Shown: positions 1 through 9,950, numbered from the stretch's first letter. The stretch is 64,000 bases of DNA from Anaerocolumna sedimenticola (GCF_009931695.1 NZ_CP048000.1:3241501-3305500); one strand, 5' to 3'. Program-made: numbers and translations. The notes: generated by a model from the letters alone, not told the origin.

Positions 1-2
1 AG

Positions 3-152
3 ACAAGCTCTATAATAGATATGAATATCTTCCGCAGTGTTCATAATGTTAATCTGGATACCATGATAGGGTATCAGAAAAAACAGGTATTTCATAGTTT
101 TTTAGACGATTACGATACGGATATCAGCAGTGTGAATTCGGAAAATGAGTAG
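3..152 (+). CDS. C-terminal end of an unidentified protein (partial)
   Basis: An open frame enters from the left edge and stops at TAG 150-152, giving about 49 residues that begin TSSIIDMNIFRSVHN and end SVNSENE. I do not recognise the family. The acidic tail (DDYDTDISS) is typical of a soluble C-terminus. The frame lies about 95 bp upstream of queA on the same strand, so it could be the preceding gene of the same cluster. Only the 3' end is visible, so no function is assigned. Confidence 0.45.
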   Translation, partial: TSSIIDMNIFRSVHNVNLDTMIGYQKKQVFHSFLDDYDTDISSVNSENE

Positions 153-246
153 AATAAGAAGAATAGAATAAAAAGAATAGTATAAAACAACCTTTATGCA
201 ATAAAGGTTTTAGTACGTTTCAACGTAGACGAAGTAGGAGAATCAT

Positions 247-1305
247 ATGACAAAACAAGATTTTTATTTTGATTTACCGGAAGAATTAATAGCTCAGGAC
301 CCGCTTCCTGACCGGTCCAGTTCACGGCTGTTAGTACTTAATAAAGATACCGGTGAAACAGAGCATAAAATATTTAAGGATATTATTGATTATTTAAAGC
401 CGGGAGATTGCCTGGTGATTAATAATACGAAAGTAATTCCTGCCAGATTAATCGGTGAAAAAGAAGGGACCGGTGCGAAAGTTGAGATCCTGCTTCTTAA
501 ACGGCAGGAAAATGATATCTGGGAAGCTTTGGTTAAACCAGGTAAAAAGGCTAAGGTAGGTACTAAGATCAGTTTTGGTAATGGTTTACTAACCTGCGAA
601 GTTATTAAAATCGTAGATGAGGGGAACCGGTTAGTTCAGTTTTATTATGAGGGAATCTTTGAAGAGATTCTGGATCAATTAGGACAAATGCCGCTTCCGC
701 CTTATATAACCCATCAGTTAGAGGATAAAAACCGGTATCAGACCGTGTATGCAAAGTATGAAGGATCGGCCGCAGCACCCACCGCAGGTTTGCATTTTAC
801 GACGGAATTATTGAAATGTATTGCAGAGAAAGGGATTATCATAGCCAATGTTACCCTTCATGTGGGTCTGGGAACTTTCCGACCCGTTAAAGAAGAGAAT
901 ATCTTAGAACACCATATGCATTCGGAGTTCTATATTATTGAACCGGAAGAGGCGGAAAAAATTAATAATGCCAAGAAAAACGGCGGAAGAATCATATGTG
1001 TTGGAACTACCAGCTGCAGAACCGTAGAATCCGCAGCAGATGAACAGGGGTTTGTAAAAGCAGGAAGCGGGGATACGGAGATTTTTATTTATCCCGGATA
1101 CCAGTTTAAGGTGCTGAATGCCTTAATTACTAACTTCCATTTACCGGAGTCCACATTGATTATGTTAGTATCAGCCTTAGCAGGCAGGGAAAATGTTCTA
1201 AAGGCTTATGAACTGGCGGTAAAAGAACGGTACCGTTTTTTTAGTTTCGGGGATGCCATGTTTGTGACAAACAATCTAAAAGTTACAAATATTAACAATA
1301 ATTGA
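247..1305 (+). CDS. queA: S-adenosylmethionine:tRNA ribosyltransferase-isomerase
   Basis: QueA transfers and isomerises the ribosyl group of SAM onto 7-aminomethyl-7-deazaguanine in tRNA, forming epoxyqueuosine at the wobble position of GUN anticodons. The 352-residue length is normal. Family blocks are visible: the N-terminal [20 protein letters not shown], the [14 protein letters not shown] block near residues 172-185, and the C-terminal [22 protein letters not shown] 247 has an AGGAG site about 8 bp upstream. The gene ends at a strong hairpin terminator. Identification is secure; no defects are seen. Confidence 0.96.
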   Translation: MTKQDFYFDLPEELIAQDPLPDRSSSRLLVLNKDTGETEHKIFKDIIDYLKPGDCLVINNTKVIPARLIGEKEGTGAKVEILLLKRQENDIWEALVKPGKKAKVGTKISFGNGLLTCEVIKIVDEGNRLVQFYYEGIFEEILDQLGQMPLPPYITHQLEDKNRYQTVYAKYEGSAAAPTAGLHFTTELLKCIAEKGIIIANVTLHVGLGTFRPVKEENILEHHMHSEFYIIEPEEAEKINNAKKNGGRIICVGTTSCRTVESAADEQGFVKAGSGDTEIFIYPGYQFKVLNALITNFHLPESTLIMLVSALAGRENVLKAYELAVKERYRFFSFGDAMFVTNNLKVTNINNN

Positions 1306-1353
1306 GTGAGGTAAAATCTCAGTAATACTGTAAAAATGAAAAAGAGATAGATG

Positions 1354-1391
1354 AAAGCCCGGAGAACATAAGGTTCTAAGGGCTTTTTTTA
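1354..1391 (+). terminator. Rho-independent terminator after queA
   Basis: AAAGCCC at 1354-1360 pairs with GGGCTTT, with an inner AGAAC/GTTCT stem around an ATAA loop, followed by a run of T. It lies about 50 bp downstream of the queA stop. Confidence 0.85.
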
Positions 1392-1399
1392 TCACTTCT

Positions 1400-1439
1400 G
1401 AAAAACTGAGAAAAACTGTGAAAAACTGTGAAAAACTGT
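1400..1439 (+). repeat. Four tandem copies of a 10-bp AT-rich unit
   Basis: The unit GAAAAACTGW is repeated with exact 10-bp spacing immediately after the queA terminator. One copy ends AG instead of TG. No coding frame uses it. Confidence 0.8.
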
Positions 1440-1603
1440 AGGGAAAACTTGGATTTAGTTAAACATAGAATTAGCGTAATTGACATTTAAATATTGGTAG
1501 CTGGTAATTAAAATCATATTAATTTTAGCTTATCCCCTATAACACTTATTATATTAGTTATTGTAATAAAAATATTATATAACATAAAAAGCATTAAATA
1601 TTT

Positions 1604-1632
1604 AAATATTTGGCTTCAATACTCATATATAA
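1604..1632 (+). promoter_or_regulatory. Candidate sporulation (sigma-E-like) promoter of the LysM-GH18 gene
   Basis: AAATATT at 1604-1610 is followed after 13 bp by CATATATAA at 1624-1632. This resembles the mother-cell sigma-E pattern (KMATATT then CATACAHT), and it lies about 30 bp before the start codon. It is a weak match in very AT-rich DNA, supported mainly by the spore-coat type of gene downstream. Confidence 0.3.
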
Positions 1633-1658
1633 TAATAATTATAAATTTTGGAGATTTT

Positions 1659-2945
1659 ATGGATATATATGTAGTTCAACAAGATGATAATATATCTAAA
1701 ATCGCTGCAAGATATGGAATTACAATAGAGCGAATAGTAAAAGATAATGGATTGGAATATCCTTTTAATTTAGCCATAGGGCAAGCTTTAATAATTACTT
1801 TTCCTAAGCAATCTCATATTGTACAAGAAGGAGACACAGTACAAAGTATTGCAGATTCTTATAATGTAACAATCATGCAAATATTAAGGAATAACCCATA
1901 TCTGACCATCAGGGAACCTTTAATAGGTGAAACGCTGGTTATAAGTTATTATACGAGCGGGAGTATAGCGACCAATGGATTTTCTTTTCCTTATATACGG
2001 ATAGAAACATTAGTTCAAACTTTACCCAATTTGACTTATCTATCCATTTTTAATTATACAGTTGCGGAGGGAGGGCAAATAATATCTTATTATGATGATT
2101 CAGAGATAATTAGAACTTCAAAGGATTATGGTGTTATCCCACTCATGTTGTTAACCACATTAACACCTCAAGGAGTACCTAATATAGAGATAGCATTTAA
2201 TATATTGCTAAATGAGGAATATCAAGAGAGACTTATAAATGAATTTATTGATATTATGAAACAACAAGGTTATCAAGGAATTAATATTGTTTTTAATTTT
2301 ATAAACGAAAACAATCAATCTCTTTATCAGAATTTTGTACAAAAAATATCAAATAGATTGCAACAAGAAAATTTCTTATTCTTTATAACTATTAATTACA
2401 ATGTACAGATAATTGATAATAAAATATCTGTCGAACAAGTAAATTTTTCGATATTAAGTAATTATGTTAATGGGATAATTTTCTTAAATATTATATGGGG
2501 TGCAAATGTTAATCCTCCTGCACCTGTCAGTAACATTAATTATTTAAGAGAGTTAATGAATCATGTAATCTTTAGCACACCAAATAAAAAAGTTTCTATT
2601 GGTATGCCAATATTAGGTTATGATTGGCAGCTGCCATTTATACCAAACGTAACCAAAGCTAATTCGCTTACCATGGAATCTGCCATTAATTTAGCATATG
2701 ATACTGGTTCAATAATTCAATTTGATGAAGACTCACAGACACCATATTTTTATTATAATGATTTTTCATTTGGCTATCCATATCAACATATTGTTTGGTT
2801 TATAGATGCGAGAAGTATACATGTTTTAAATCAATTAATTGATGAACATGGCCTTAGTGGAAGTGGTATATGGAATATAATGATTTATAATCAACAATTA
2901 TGGACACTTATTTGTGCAAGTTATGATGTTGTTAAATTAATTTAA
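1659..2945 (+). CDS. LysM-GH18 domain protein, spore cortex-lytic type, probably inactive
   Basis: Two LysM peptidoglycan-binding repeats (residues about 2-48 and 52-98) precede a glycosyl hydrolase 18 barrel (about 108-428), the layout of spore SleL/YaaH N-acetylglucosaminidases. There is no signal peptide, as in those spore proteins. In active members the catalytic strand reads like DGxNIDFE; here residues 205-213 read YQGINIVFN. The catalytic glutamate is thus asparagine and the preceding aspartate is valine. I infer a structural or glycan-binding protein of the spore coat or cortex rather than an enzyme. GGAG precedes ATG 1659. The gene is markedly more AT-rich than its neighbours. Confidence 0.8.
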   Translation: MDIYVVQQDDNISKIAARYGITIERIVKDNGLEYPFNLAIGQALIITFPKQSHIVQEGDTVQSIADSYNVTIMQILRNNPYLTIREPLIGETLVISYYTSGSIATNGFSFPYIRIETLVQTLPNLTYLSIFNYTVAEGGQIISYYDDSEIIRTSKDYGVIPLMLLTTLTPQGVPNIEIAFNILLNEEYQERLINEFIDIMKQQGYQGINIVFNFINENNQSLYQNFVQKISNRLQQENFLFFITINYNVQIIDNKISVEQVNFSILSNYVNGIIFLNIIWGANVNPPAPVSNINYLRELMNHVIFSTPNKKVSIGMPILGYDWQLPFIPNVTKANSLTMESAINLAYDTGSIIQFDEDSQTPYFYYNDFSFGYPYQHIVWFIDARSIHVLNQLIDEHGLSGSGIWNIMIYNQQLWTLICASYDVVKLI

Positions 2946-3000
2946 CAGTTAAATATTTAGTAAGTATTATCTTTATATTAAACAAATAAAAGGCGAAAAT

Positions 3001-3036
3001 AACTACCGGCTATCAAATTCAGTTGGTAGTTTTTTG
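3001..3036 (+). terminator. Terminator after the LysM-GH18 gene
   Basis: AACTACC at 3001-3007 pairs with GGTAGTT at 3025-3031, followed by a T run. It lies about 55 bp after the stop codon. Confidence 0.75.
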
Positions 3037-3108
3037 TACCCACAATTAGAAATCAGATGACATAGGAGAACACTTTTAAGATACCCAGGGAGTAAACAGC
3101 ATTTTAAA

Positions 3109-3131
3109 AGGCCCACCTGGTTGATGGGCCT
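3109..3131. other. Perfect 7-bp inverted repeat in a gene-poor stretch
   Basis: AGGCCCA and TGGGCCT flank a 9-base loop. No T run follows, so it is not a clear terminator. It belongs to a region of about 900 bp (2946-3850) that holds only hairpins, a tRNA-like fragment and a broken small reading frame. Confidence 0.5.
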
Positions 3132-3289
3132 ACGAAATCTAATATTGAATTAATTGCAAGAGCTGATACGGCAATATTTTAATAATTGTCTACATAATTC
3201 ACTAAAATCGCAAAAAGGGCTTCAGGAGTCTTTGGATTCATGGGGTAGTAAACAGACAGGTGTAGATTCATAAAGTGTTGATTATAAGT

Positions 3290-3321
3290 ATGCTAACGCT
3301 CTCCCACTGAGCTATATCCCC
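3290..3321 (-). pseudogene. tRNA 5'-half remnant
   Basis: Read on the minus strand from 3321, the sequence begins GGGGATATAGCTCAGTGGGA and continues GAGCG. This is a canonical 7-base acceptor strand, TA, and a complete D arm, as at the start of tRNA-Ala type genes. Past about 3290 the anticodon arm, T arm and 3' acceptor strand can no longer be formed. I read it as the decayed 5' half of a tRNA gene. Confidence 0.5.
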
Positions 3322-3387
3322 GATACTATCGCTTATAGCACGGAATAAGACTTAGTACAAGAATTATAAGCGGACAAATAGAGGAGG

Positions 3388-3411
3388 GGCCAGCAGGTTA
3401 TCCTACTGGCC
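3388..3411. other. Hairpin of about 10 bp without a T tract
   Basis: GGCCAGCAGG, loop TTAT, CCTACTGGCC: a near-perfect stem with one mismatch. Further on, 3439-3456 contains a second hairpin (CAAGGTT/AACCTTG). They may be remnants of a structured element; no function is assigned. Confidence 0.5.
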
Positions 3412-3548
3412 GATTTATGAAAAAGAAATTTATGTCAACAAGGTTGGGGAACCTTGATTTATGCTATGAACTTAGTATACCGTTCATATGTGTCCTGGAT
3501 ATGAAAGGTTATTGAAAAGTTTGTGAACATTGGAGGAAGATATGAGCA

Positions 3549-3738
3549 ATGACGAATTTAAAATTTTACGCTGAGCAGTTAAGTAATATAAGATTTACAG
3601 ATCAGCAATTATCAATGGCCTTGAAAATACATAACGAAAATCCAGAGGTACATTTGCTCGACCGATGAATTAAATGAAATGATTATTAGATTAAGAACAG
3701 AAATAATAAGAATAACTAATAAAGATACAATAAGGTAA
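3549..3738 (+). pseudogene. Small hypothetical protein, interrupted reading frame
   Basis: ATG 3549 opens a 39-codon frame (MTNLKFYAEQLSNIRFTDQQ..., stop at 3666-3668) behind a GGAGG-like site near 3532. From about 3660 the next frame continues with a plausible sequence (STDELNEMIIRLRTEIIRIT...) to TAA 3736-3738. Read together they would give a charged, helical protein of about 62 residues with one frame change at the junction. The junction is not a homopolymer, unlike the other broken genes here. I do not recognise it; it could be a decayed gene or chance. Confidence 0.3.
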
Positions 3739-3743
3739 AGTTG

Positions 3744-3808
3744 AAAGGCCGTCTCAAAATAACCTTAACAATACTTGTTAAAGCAATTTTAAGAGAGCCC
3801 TTAGCATA
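3744..3808 (-). terminator. Probable terminator of the aroF-tyrA-aroA operon
   Basis: An imperfect long stem joins GGCCGTCTCAAAAT with ATTTTAAGAGAGCCC across a loop that itself contains TTAACAATACTTGTTAA. It sits about 45 bp downstream of the aroA stop. The T run is weak, so the call is tentative. Confidence 0.45.
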
Positions 3809-3850
3809 AAAAAGTACTGCGTATTGATAAAGGTTATCGCAAATTTAAAA

Positions 3851-5139
3851 TTACCGTATTAACCTCTTCAAGTCCGAATAAAATTCCGGATAAGAGATAT
3901 TAACACACTCAGCACCAAGTATTTCAGTGTCACCATCAGCAGCCAATGCAGCGATAGCAAAGGACATGGCTATTCGATGATCTAATTTACTGTCTATAAC
4001 AGCTCCTTTTAACGGGCTGCCGCCCTCAATTATCATGCCGTCCTCTGTGGGAGTTACAGTTACGCCCATTAGGGACAAGTTATGCACCATTACATCAATA
4101 CGGTTGGATTCTTTCACTTTAAGTTCTGCTGCGTCTTTGATTATAGTTTTACCTTTTGCAAAGCAAGCCATTACAGCAATCACAGGTAATTCATCAATTA
4201 ATGTCGGGATTAAGGCACCTCCGATTTCAGTTCCCGTTAATTCGCTGTGGCGAACCAGAATATCTGCAACAGCCTCTGTGTCCGCATTTCGTATATTTTC
4301 TATTTTAATATCGGCACCCATCATTTGACAAACTTTAATAATACCATCCCTGGTTGGATTGATACCTACATTTTTAACCAATATTTCGGAACCGGGTATT
4401 AAAAGGCCGGCCGCTATAAAATAAGCGGCGGAAGAGATGTCACCGGGAACTGTAATTTTTTCGGCATGTAAGTCAGGTTCCGGTTTTATAACCACCGTAT
4501 TACCTTGATTCTCTATATCCGCACCCAACAATCGTAACATTAATTCTGTGTGATTTCTGGACACATATGGTTCCGTTACGGAAGTAGGACCATCTCCGTA
4601 TAAACCGGCAAGTAAAACTGCGGATTTCACCTGGGCAGATGCCACCGGTGACTGGTAGGAGATGCCATGAAGCGGTGTTTGTCTGCCTAGGATTTCTAAA
4701 GGTGCACAGCCGTTTCCGTTTATGCTTTTTATATCTGCACCCATCATTGCTAATGGTGTGATTACTCTGCCCATGGGGCGTTTTTTAATAGAATCATCAC
4801 CGGTCATAGTTATAGAAAATGACTGACCGCTAAGGATACCCGACATCAGCCGCATGGTAGTACCGCTGTTACCAACATCCAGGATACCGGAGGGGTGTTT
4901 TAATCCATGAAGACCTTTGCCATGTACCAGAACTTTATTACTTAAAGGATCGTTTTCTATAGCAATTCCCATGTTTCTAAAGCATCCGATCGTAGACAGG
5001 CAGTCGGCCCCTGCAAAAAATGAGTGATCTCCGTGGTTCCTTCTGCTAAAGCACCGAACATGACGGCACGGTGGGAAATGGATTTATCTCCGGGAACTGT
5101 TATCTCACCTTTTAAAGCGTTTACTTTTTGTAATATCAT
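3851..5139 (-). CDS. aroA: 3-phosphoshikimate 1-carboxyvinyltransferase (EPSP synthase), frameshifted in this sequence
   Basis: EPSP synthase joins shikimate-3-phosphate and PEP in the sixth step of the shikimate pathway. The 5' part (4957-5139) carries the start and the [10 protein letters not shown] substrate loop; the 3' part (3851-4972) carries [12 protein letters not shown] and the KVKESNRI block. They are split at the CCCC run near 5006-5012 (plus strand). One added base turns the broken frame into the continuous [17 protein letters not shown] and gives a normal protein of about 428 residues. I treat the break as a base-calling error. It is the last gene of a minus-strand operon with tyrA and aroF. 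Confidence 0.9.
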
Positions 5140-5218
5140 TGTTAAAACTCCAATCTTACTGAATCAATATAGGGTAATACGTACAGCTGTAGAACGAACA
5201 TTCAGGGTGAATATGCGT

Positions 5219-6328
5219 TTACCTTTCGTATACAGTATAACGGTATTTTTTTAATAATTCAACTGCTAGTACGGAAGCTTCCTCCTCGTAAAATTCTATT
5301 CTGAGTACGCCTTGCTCAAATTCCCTGTTATGAATTATTCCGATATTTTTAATACTGATCCGGTTTGTGGCAAGTAATGTTGCGATGGTAGCGATTGCTC
5401 CGGCTTCATCGATAATATCCAGATAAATCTCAAATACTTTTTTCATCATACCGATGGATTTATTTGGAATGGAGTCCCTGTATTCGCTGGCCGTATCAAA
5501 GAAACGGTAGATATAATCTTCATCCTTTCGTTCCAGAGCATTTCGCATGTCCTGTAAGCAGGCTATATATTGATTTAATACATTACTTATACTTTCCGTA
5601 TTGGTTAAACATATATTTTGCCACATAACAGGGGAGGAAGACGCAATTCTTGTAATATCTTTGAAACCGCCGGCTGCCAGCGTGCGCATTTTTTCAGCTG
5701 TGTCATCCGATTCCTTAACCAGATTCACCAGACCGGAGGCTATAATATGAGGCACATGGCTGATAGCTGCGGTTATATTATCATGTTCTTTTGGCTCCAA
5801 AATCAAAGGAATCGCACCGATTTCACTAACAATTTCATATAGTTTATGAAGTTTATCCTGCGGGGTTTTCTCCGTAGGAGTCAAAATGTAATATGCATTT
5901 TCCAGCAGCTTACTGTGAGAATTTTGATAACCTGTTTTCTCCGAACCGGCCATAGGATGTCCGCCGATAAACTGGTGTTCCAGTCCTAATTCTGAAACTG
6001 TTTTATGTATATTCCCTTTCACACTTCCAACATCCGTCACAATGCAGTCTGGTTTTATCATGTTTTTCAAATTAGTCAGATAAGTAATATTGGATAATAC
6101 CGGAGCACATAGGAATATAATATCGCAGGTGGGAAACCTGTCATTCAGATCATATGTGATATGGTCCAGAACCTTATCATCCAATGCTTCCTTTAGGCCG
6201 TTTCCTAATTTATTTATATTATAATTAAATGCAATTAAAGTATTGCCTGGATTTATTTCTTTTAATGCGCGGGCAATGGAACCGCCGATCAAACCAAAGC
6301 CAATAAAACCAACAATTGAATCATTCAT
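5219..6328 (-). CDS. tyrA: Prephenate dehydrogenase with C-terminal ACT domain
   Basis: It oxidatively decarboxylates prephenate to 4-hydroxyphenylpyruvate with NAD+, the committed step to tyrosine. The NAD-binding [15 protein letters not shown] is at residues 7-21 and the helical dehydrogenase domain follows ([26 protein letters not shown]). Residues about 290-369 form an ACT domain ([19 protein letters not shown]), which in this family binds tyrosine for feedback control. ATG 6328 has an AGGAG site. It sits between aroF (16 bp away) and aroA, so the operon makes chorismate-pathway intermediates and commits them to tyrosine. Confidence 0.95.
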   Translation of the reverse strand: MNDSIVGFIGFGLIGGSIARALKEINPGNTLIAFNYNINKLGNGLKEALDDKVLDHITYDLNDRFPTCDIIFLCAPVLSNITYLTNLKNMIKPDCIVTDVGSVKGNIHKTVSELGLEHQFIGGHPMAGSEKTGYQNSHSKLLENAYYILTPTEKTPQDKLHKLYEIVSEIGAIPLILEPKEHDNITAAISHVPHIIASGLVNLVKESDDTAEKMRTLAAGGFKDITRIASSSPVMWQNICLTNTESISNVLNQYIACLQDMRNALERKDEDYIYRFFDTASEYRDSIPNKSIGMMKKVFEIYLDIIDEAGAIATIATLLATNRISIKNIGIIHNREFEQGVLRIEFYEEEASVLAVELLKKYRYTVYER

Positions 6329-6344
6329 AATTTTCTCCTGAGGG

Positions 6345-7358
6345 TTAGAATTTTTTACCCATTAATTCAGCTAACGGTCTTAGTTCCGAACACAATTCAT
6401 TCAGCTGAGGGAATGTTAGAGATTGAGGACCATCGGATAAGGCAATTGCCGGATTGGGATGAGCTTCAATCATCAGCCCGTCCGCACCAACAGCAACAGC
6501 ACATTTGGCTAAGGGTTTTACATATTTCCTTACACCGGTTGCATGGCTTGGATCAACAATAATCGGTAAGTGGCTTTTCTCTTTTATAACAGGAACCGCA
6601 CTGATATCCAAAGTATTTCTGGTTGCCGTTTCAAAGGTGCGGATCCCGCGTTCACATAATACTACATTAGGATTTCCTTCCGCAATAATATATTCGGATG
6701 CATTTAACCATTCATCAATGGTTGCTGACAAGCCTCTCTTTAACAATACGGGAAGCCCGGTTTTTCCTGCTTCTTTTAATAAGTAGAAATTCTGCATGTT
6801 TCTTGCGCCAATCTGAAGCATATCAACATATTTCACAGCTGCTTCGATAGCGGCTAAACTGGTTACTTCACATACAACTGCCAGACCGGTTTCTTCTCTG
6901 GCTTCTTTCATAAATTTTAAACCTTCTTCCTCTAATCCCTGAAAAGCATAAGGGGAAGTTCTTGGTTTATAAGCACCGCCCCGTAGAATCTGAGCACCGG
7001 CTTTTTTTATTGCCCGGGCGGTTTCTAATAATTGTTCTCTGCTTTCAACTGCACAGGGACCGGACATAATAATAAATTCATCACCGCCGATAGAAGTATT
7101 ACCTACTTTAATAACAGAGGGTTCCGGGTGAAATTTCTTATTTGCTAATTTATAGCTTTCTGTTACAGGAACAATTTTATCAACATCATCCGCTATTTCC
7201 AGATTCTGATCCTGGAGTTTACTTTTATCCCCTACAACCCCTATGATAGTTACCTCTTTTCCATTGGATATGTGGGCGGTAAGTCCTTTCCCCTCAATTA
7301 TTTCAATAATATTCTGAATGGATTCTTTTTTAGCATTTGGTTTCATTACAATAATCAT
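6345..7358 (-). CDS. aroF: 3-deoxy-7-phosphoheptulonate synthase (DAHP synthase, AroA-I-beta type)
   Basis: It condenses PEP and erythrose-4-phosphate, the first step of aromatic amino acid synthesis. An N-terminal ferredoxin-like regulatory domain of about 70 residues (MIIVMKPNAKKESIQNIIEI) precedes the barrel. The barrel has GPCAVESREQ, KPRTSPYAFQGLEEEG and the terminal DPSHATG motif. The 337-residue length is typical of the type found in Thermotoga and Bacillus. First gene of the operon; a strong sigma-A-like promoter lies about 90 bp upstream. No T-box or leader peptide is visible in the short leader. Confidence 0.95.
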   Translation of the reverse strand: MIIVMKPNAKKESIQNIIEIIEGKGLTAHISNGKEVTIIGVVGDKSKLQDQNLEIADDVDKIVPVTESYKLANKKFHPEPSVIKVGNTSIGGDEFIIMSGPCAVESREQLLETARAIKKAGAQILRGGAYKPRTSPYAFQGLEEEGLKFMKEAREETGLAVVCEVTSLAAIEAAVKYVDMLQIGARNMQNFYLLKEAGKTGLPVLLKRGLSATIDEWLNASEYIIAEGNPNVVLCERGIRTFETATRNTLDISAVPVIKEKSHLPIIVDPSHATGVRKYVKPLAKCAVAVGADGLMIEAHPNPAIALSDGPQSLTFPQLNELCSELRPLAELMGKKF

Positions 7359-7445
7359 GTCTATACCTAAACCTTTCTTGTCATTCTAATCTTATTATTC
7401 TCATTTTTTATGATAAGAGACTATTAATTTTTATTTTCTGTTTTT

Positions 7446-7474
7446 ATTTTACAACAAACCAATAGGGATGTCAA
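7446..7474 (-). promoter_or_regulatory. Sigma-A promoter of the aroF operon
   Basis: On the minus strand TTGACA (7474-7469) and TAAAAT (7451-7446) are separated by exactly 17 bp, about 90 bp upstream of the aroF start. Confidence 0.8.
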
Positions 7475-7654
7475 TACTGTAAAACATTAAAGTGTAACAG
7501 TTTAAAGTGTTACGGTTTAAAGCGTAAATACAGAAAAAAATGTCTGATAAAGTAATTAAATATAGAAATATGAGAAATAAGAAGAATTATTTGAAAATAA
7601 TGTCCTGCGTTTTACTATTTTATATAAATATATTTGTTAAACTGGTATAAAATA

Positions 7655-7683
7655 GTTGTAAAATCTGACAACTTTTAGTAAAA
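7655..7683 (+). promoter_or_regulatory. Candidate promoter of the EF-G-like gene
   Basis: TTGTAA, 17 bp, then TAAAAT precede the gene by roughly 100 bp. The transcript would begin just before a 7-bp hairpin (ATGGGTA/TACCCAT, 7691-7720). Confidence 0.5.
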
Positions 7684-7690
7684 TATAGAC

Positions 7691-7720
7691 ATGGGTACCT
7701 GATCTGGTATGAATACCCAT
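7691..7720 (+). other. Hairpin in the 5' leader of the EF-G-like gene
   Basis: ATGGGTA (7691-7697) and TACCCAT (7714-7720) form a perfect stem about 60 bp before the start codon. There is no T tract. It may affect mRNA stability or translation. Confidence 0.5.
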
Positions 7721-7779
7721 ATTTTACTTAAAATCAGTAATAGGATATACAAAAATATTATGTAATGGAGGAAAAAAGG

Positions 7780-9869
7780 ATGAATGTTTACACTTCAGAA
7801 AAGATTCGAAATGTTGTATTGTTAGGCCACGGTGGCTGTGGCAAGACGACTTTAGTCGAAGCCATGGCCTACACAACTGGAATAACAAAGCGTCAAGGTA
7901 AGATTGAAGAGGGTAATACCATCAGTGATTATGATAAGGAAGAAGTGAAACGTCTTTTTTCTATCAGCACCACAGTGGTACCTGTAATTTGGGAGGATAC
8001 CAAGATCAATATTTTGGATACTCCTGGTTATTTTGATTTTGTTGGGGAAGCAGAAGAAGCATTAAATGCTGCGGATGCGGCGATAATAGTAATTTCTGCG
8101 AAAGCGGGTGTCGAAGTAGGAACCATGAGGGCATGGGATTTTTGTGAAAAGTATAACCTGCCGAGAATGTTTTTTGTAACGGATATGGATGATGATAATG
8201 CAAGTTATCGTCAGGTAGTGGAAGATTTAACTGAAATTTACGGTAAAAAATTGCACCGTTTCATATACCAATAAGAGAAAATGAAAAATTTGTCGGATTT
8301 GTTAATGTAGTAAAGATGGCCGGAAGAAGATTTACTTCTATGGGAAATTATGAGGAATGCCCGATTCCGGATTACTCCATGGAGAATCTAACCAGATTTC
8401 GTGAAACTCTGCTGGATGCAGTCGCTGAGACCAGTGAAGAATTAATGGAAAAATATTTTGCAGGAGAAGAATTTACACAGGAGGAGATTTCTCTTGCACT
8501 TCGAAATAATGTAATAGATGGCACCGTTGTTCCGGTTTTAATGGGTTCCGGTTTAAATGCACAGGGAGCGACTATGCTTTTGCAGGCAATCGAGAAATAT
8601 TTCCCTGCTCCGGGCAAACAGGAGATAGCAGGAACCAATGTAAAAACCAAAGAAATATTTAAGGCGGACTATAATGATAAACTTCCCATGACTGCAAAAG
8701 TTTTTAAAACCATTGCAGATCCGTTTATCGGTAAATTTTCACTTATTAAAGTCTGTTCCGGTGTCTTAAAATCCGATTCTTCAATCTATAATGCCGACAA
8801 AGATACGGAAGAAAAAATTTCCCGTCTTTATGTATTAAGAGGAAAGGAACAAATTGAAGTAAATGAACTTCATGCGGGTGATATTGGAGCAATCGGTAAA
8901 TTATCCGATACGACAACGGGTGATACCTTATCAACCAAAGCGGTTCCGGTAGTATTTGAACGGCAGGAAATGCCGAAACCATATACCTATCAGCGTTTTA
9001 AGACTAAGAATAAAGGTGACGATGATAAGGTATCCCAGGCATTAGCGAAAATTATGGATGAAGACCTTACTGTAAAAGTTGTAAATGATAAAGAAAACAG
9101 ACAGACATTATTATATGGTATCGGTGACCAGCAGTTAGAAGTTGTGGTAAGTAAGTTACAGACCAAATACAAGGTCGATATTGATATTATGAAACCCAGA
9201 GTACCTTTCCGTGAAACACTTCGTAAAAAAGTCAGAGTTCAGGGTAAATACAAGAAACAATCCGGCGGACATGGCCAGTATGGAGATGTACACATTGAAT
9301 TTGAGCCTTCCGGTAATATGGAACAGTCTTATGAATTTGCTGAAAAGATATTCGGTGGTTCTGTTCCTAAGAATTATTTCCCGGCTGTGGAAAAGGGAAT
9401 TGCCGAATGTGTTTTAAAAGGGCCGGTAGCAGGTTATCCGGTAGTAGGGTTAAAAGCTACCTTGGTGGATGGTTCTTATCATCCCGTAGATTCATCGGAA
9501 ATGGCTTTTAAGATGGCAACCATTCAGGCGTTTAAACAAGGTTTTATGGAAGCTTCACCCGTTCTGTTAGAACCAATTGCTTCCTTAAGGGTAGTTGTAC
9601 CGGATAAGTTTACAGGGGATATCATGGGTGACTTAAATAAACGAAGAGGCAGAGTATTAGGAATGAATCCGCTTCACGGCGGCAAACAGGAAATTCTGGC
9701 TGACATACCTTTATCTGAATTGTACGGATACTCTACCGATCTTCGTTCCATGACCGGAGGGGCCGGAGATTTCTCCTATGAATTTAACCGTTATGAGCAG
9801 GCACCGTCTGATATCCAGCAAAAAGTAATTGAAGATAATGAAAAAGAGCTGATGGCAAGCGGTGAGTAA
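7780..9869 (+). CDS. Elongation factor G-like translational GTPase, frameshifted in this sequence
   Basis: This is an EF-G family paralogue. The G domain has P-loop GHGGCGKTT and DTPGY, followed by EF-G domains II to V (GGHGQYGDVHIEF, PVVGLKATLVDGSYH). The G4 motif, normally NKxD, reads TDMD. The 5' part ends early at 8274 because the A run near 8244-8249 has six bases. With seven, the frame reads GKKIAPFHIPIRENEKFVG and joins the 3' part (from 8316) as one protein of about 697 residues. The upstream ATG 7765 overlaps the GGAGG site, so ATG 7780 is the likely start. It is more likely an accessory EF-G-like factor than the ribosomal str-operon EF-G. Confidence 0.85.
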
Positions 9870-9906
9870 AGATTATATTTAATGGATGTTAATTAAATTG
9901 GTTTAA

Positions 9907-9950
9907 AAGAATGGATTTGTGTCAGCTTATTGATACAAGTCCATTCTTTA
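9907..9950 (+). terminator. Terminator after the EF-G-like gene
   Basis: AAGAATGGA at 9907-9915 pairs with TCCATTCTT, with an inner TTGTGTCA/TGATACAA stem, and ends in TTTAT. Confidence 0.8.

Noticed and set aside
3290-3370. Intact tRNA gene
   Set aside because: Only the 5' acceptor strand and D arm can be formed; no anticodon stem, T arm or matching 3' acceptor strand is present.
4035-4328. Plus-strand reading frame of 97 codons opposite aroA
   Set aside because: It lies wholly within the aroA coding strand's complement, has no ribosome site and no family resemblance. The same holds for the other antisense frames, for example 52334-52576 and 60699-61124.
7691-7720. Riboswitch before the EF-G-like gene
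   Set aside because: A single 7-bp hairpin with no expression platform; nothing beyond a simple stem-loop can be supported.
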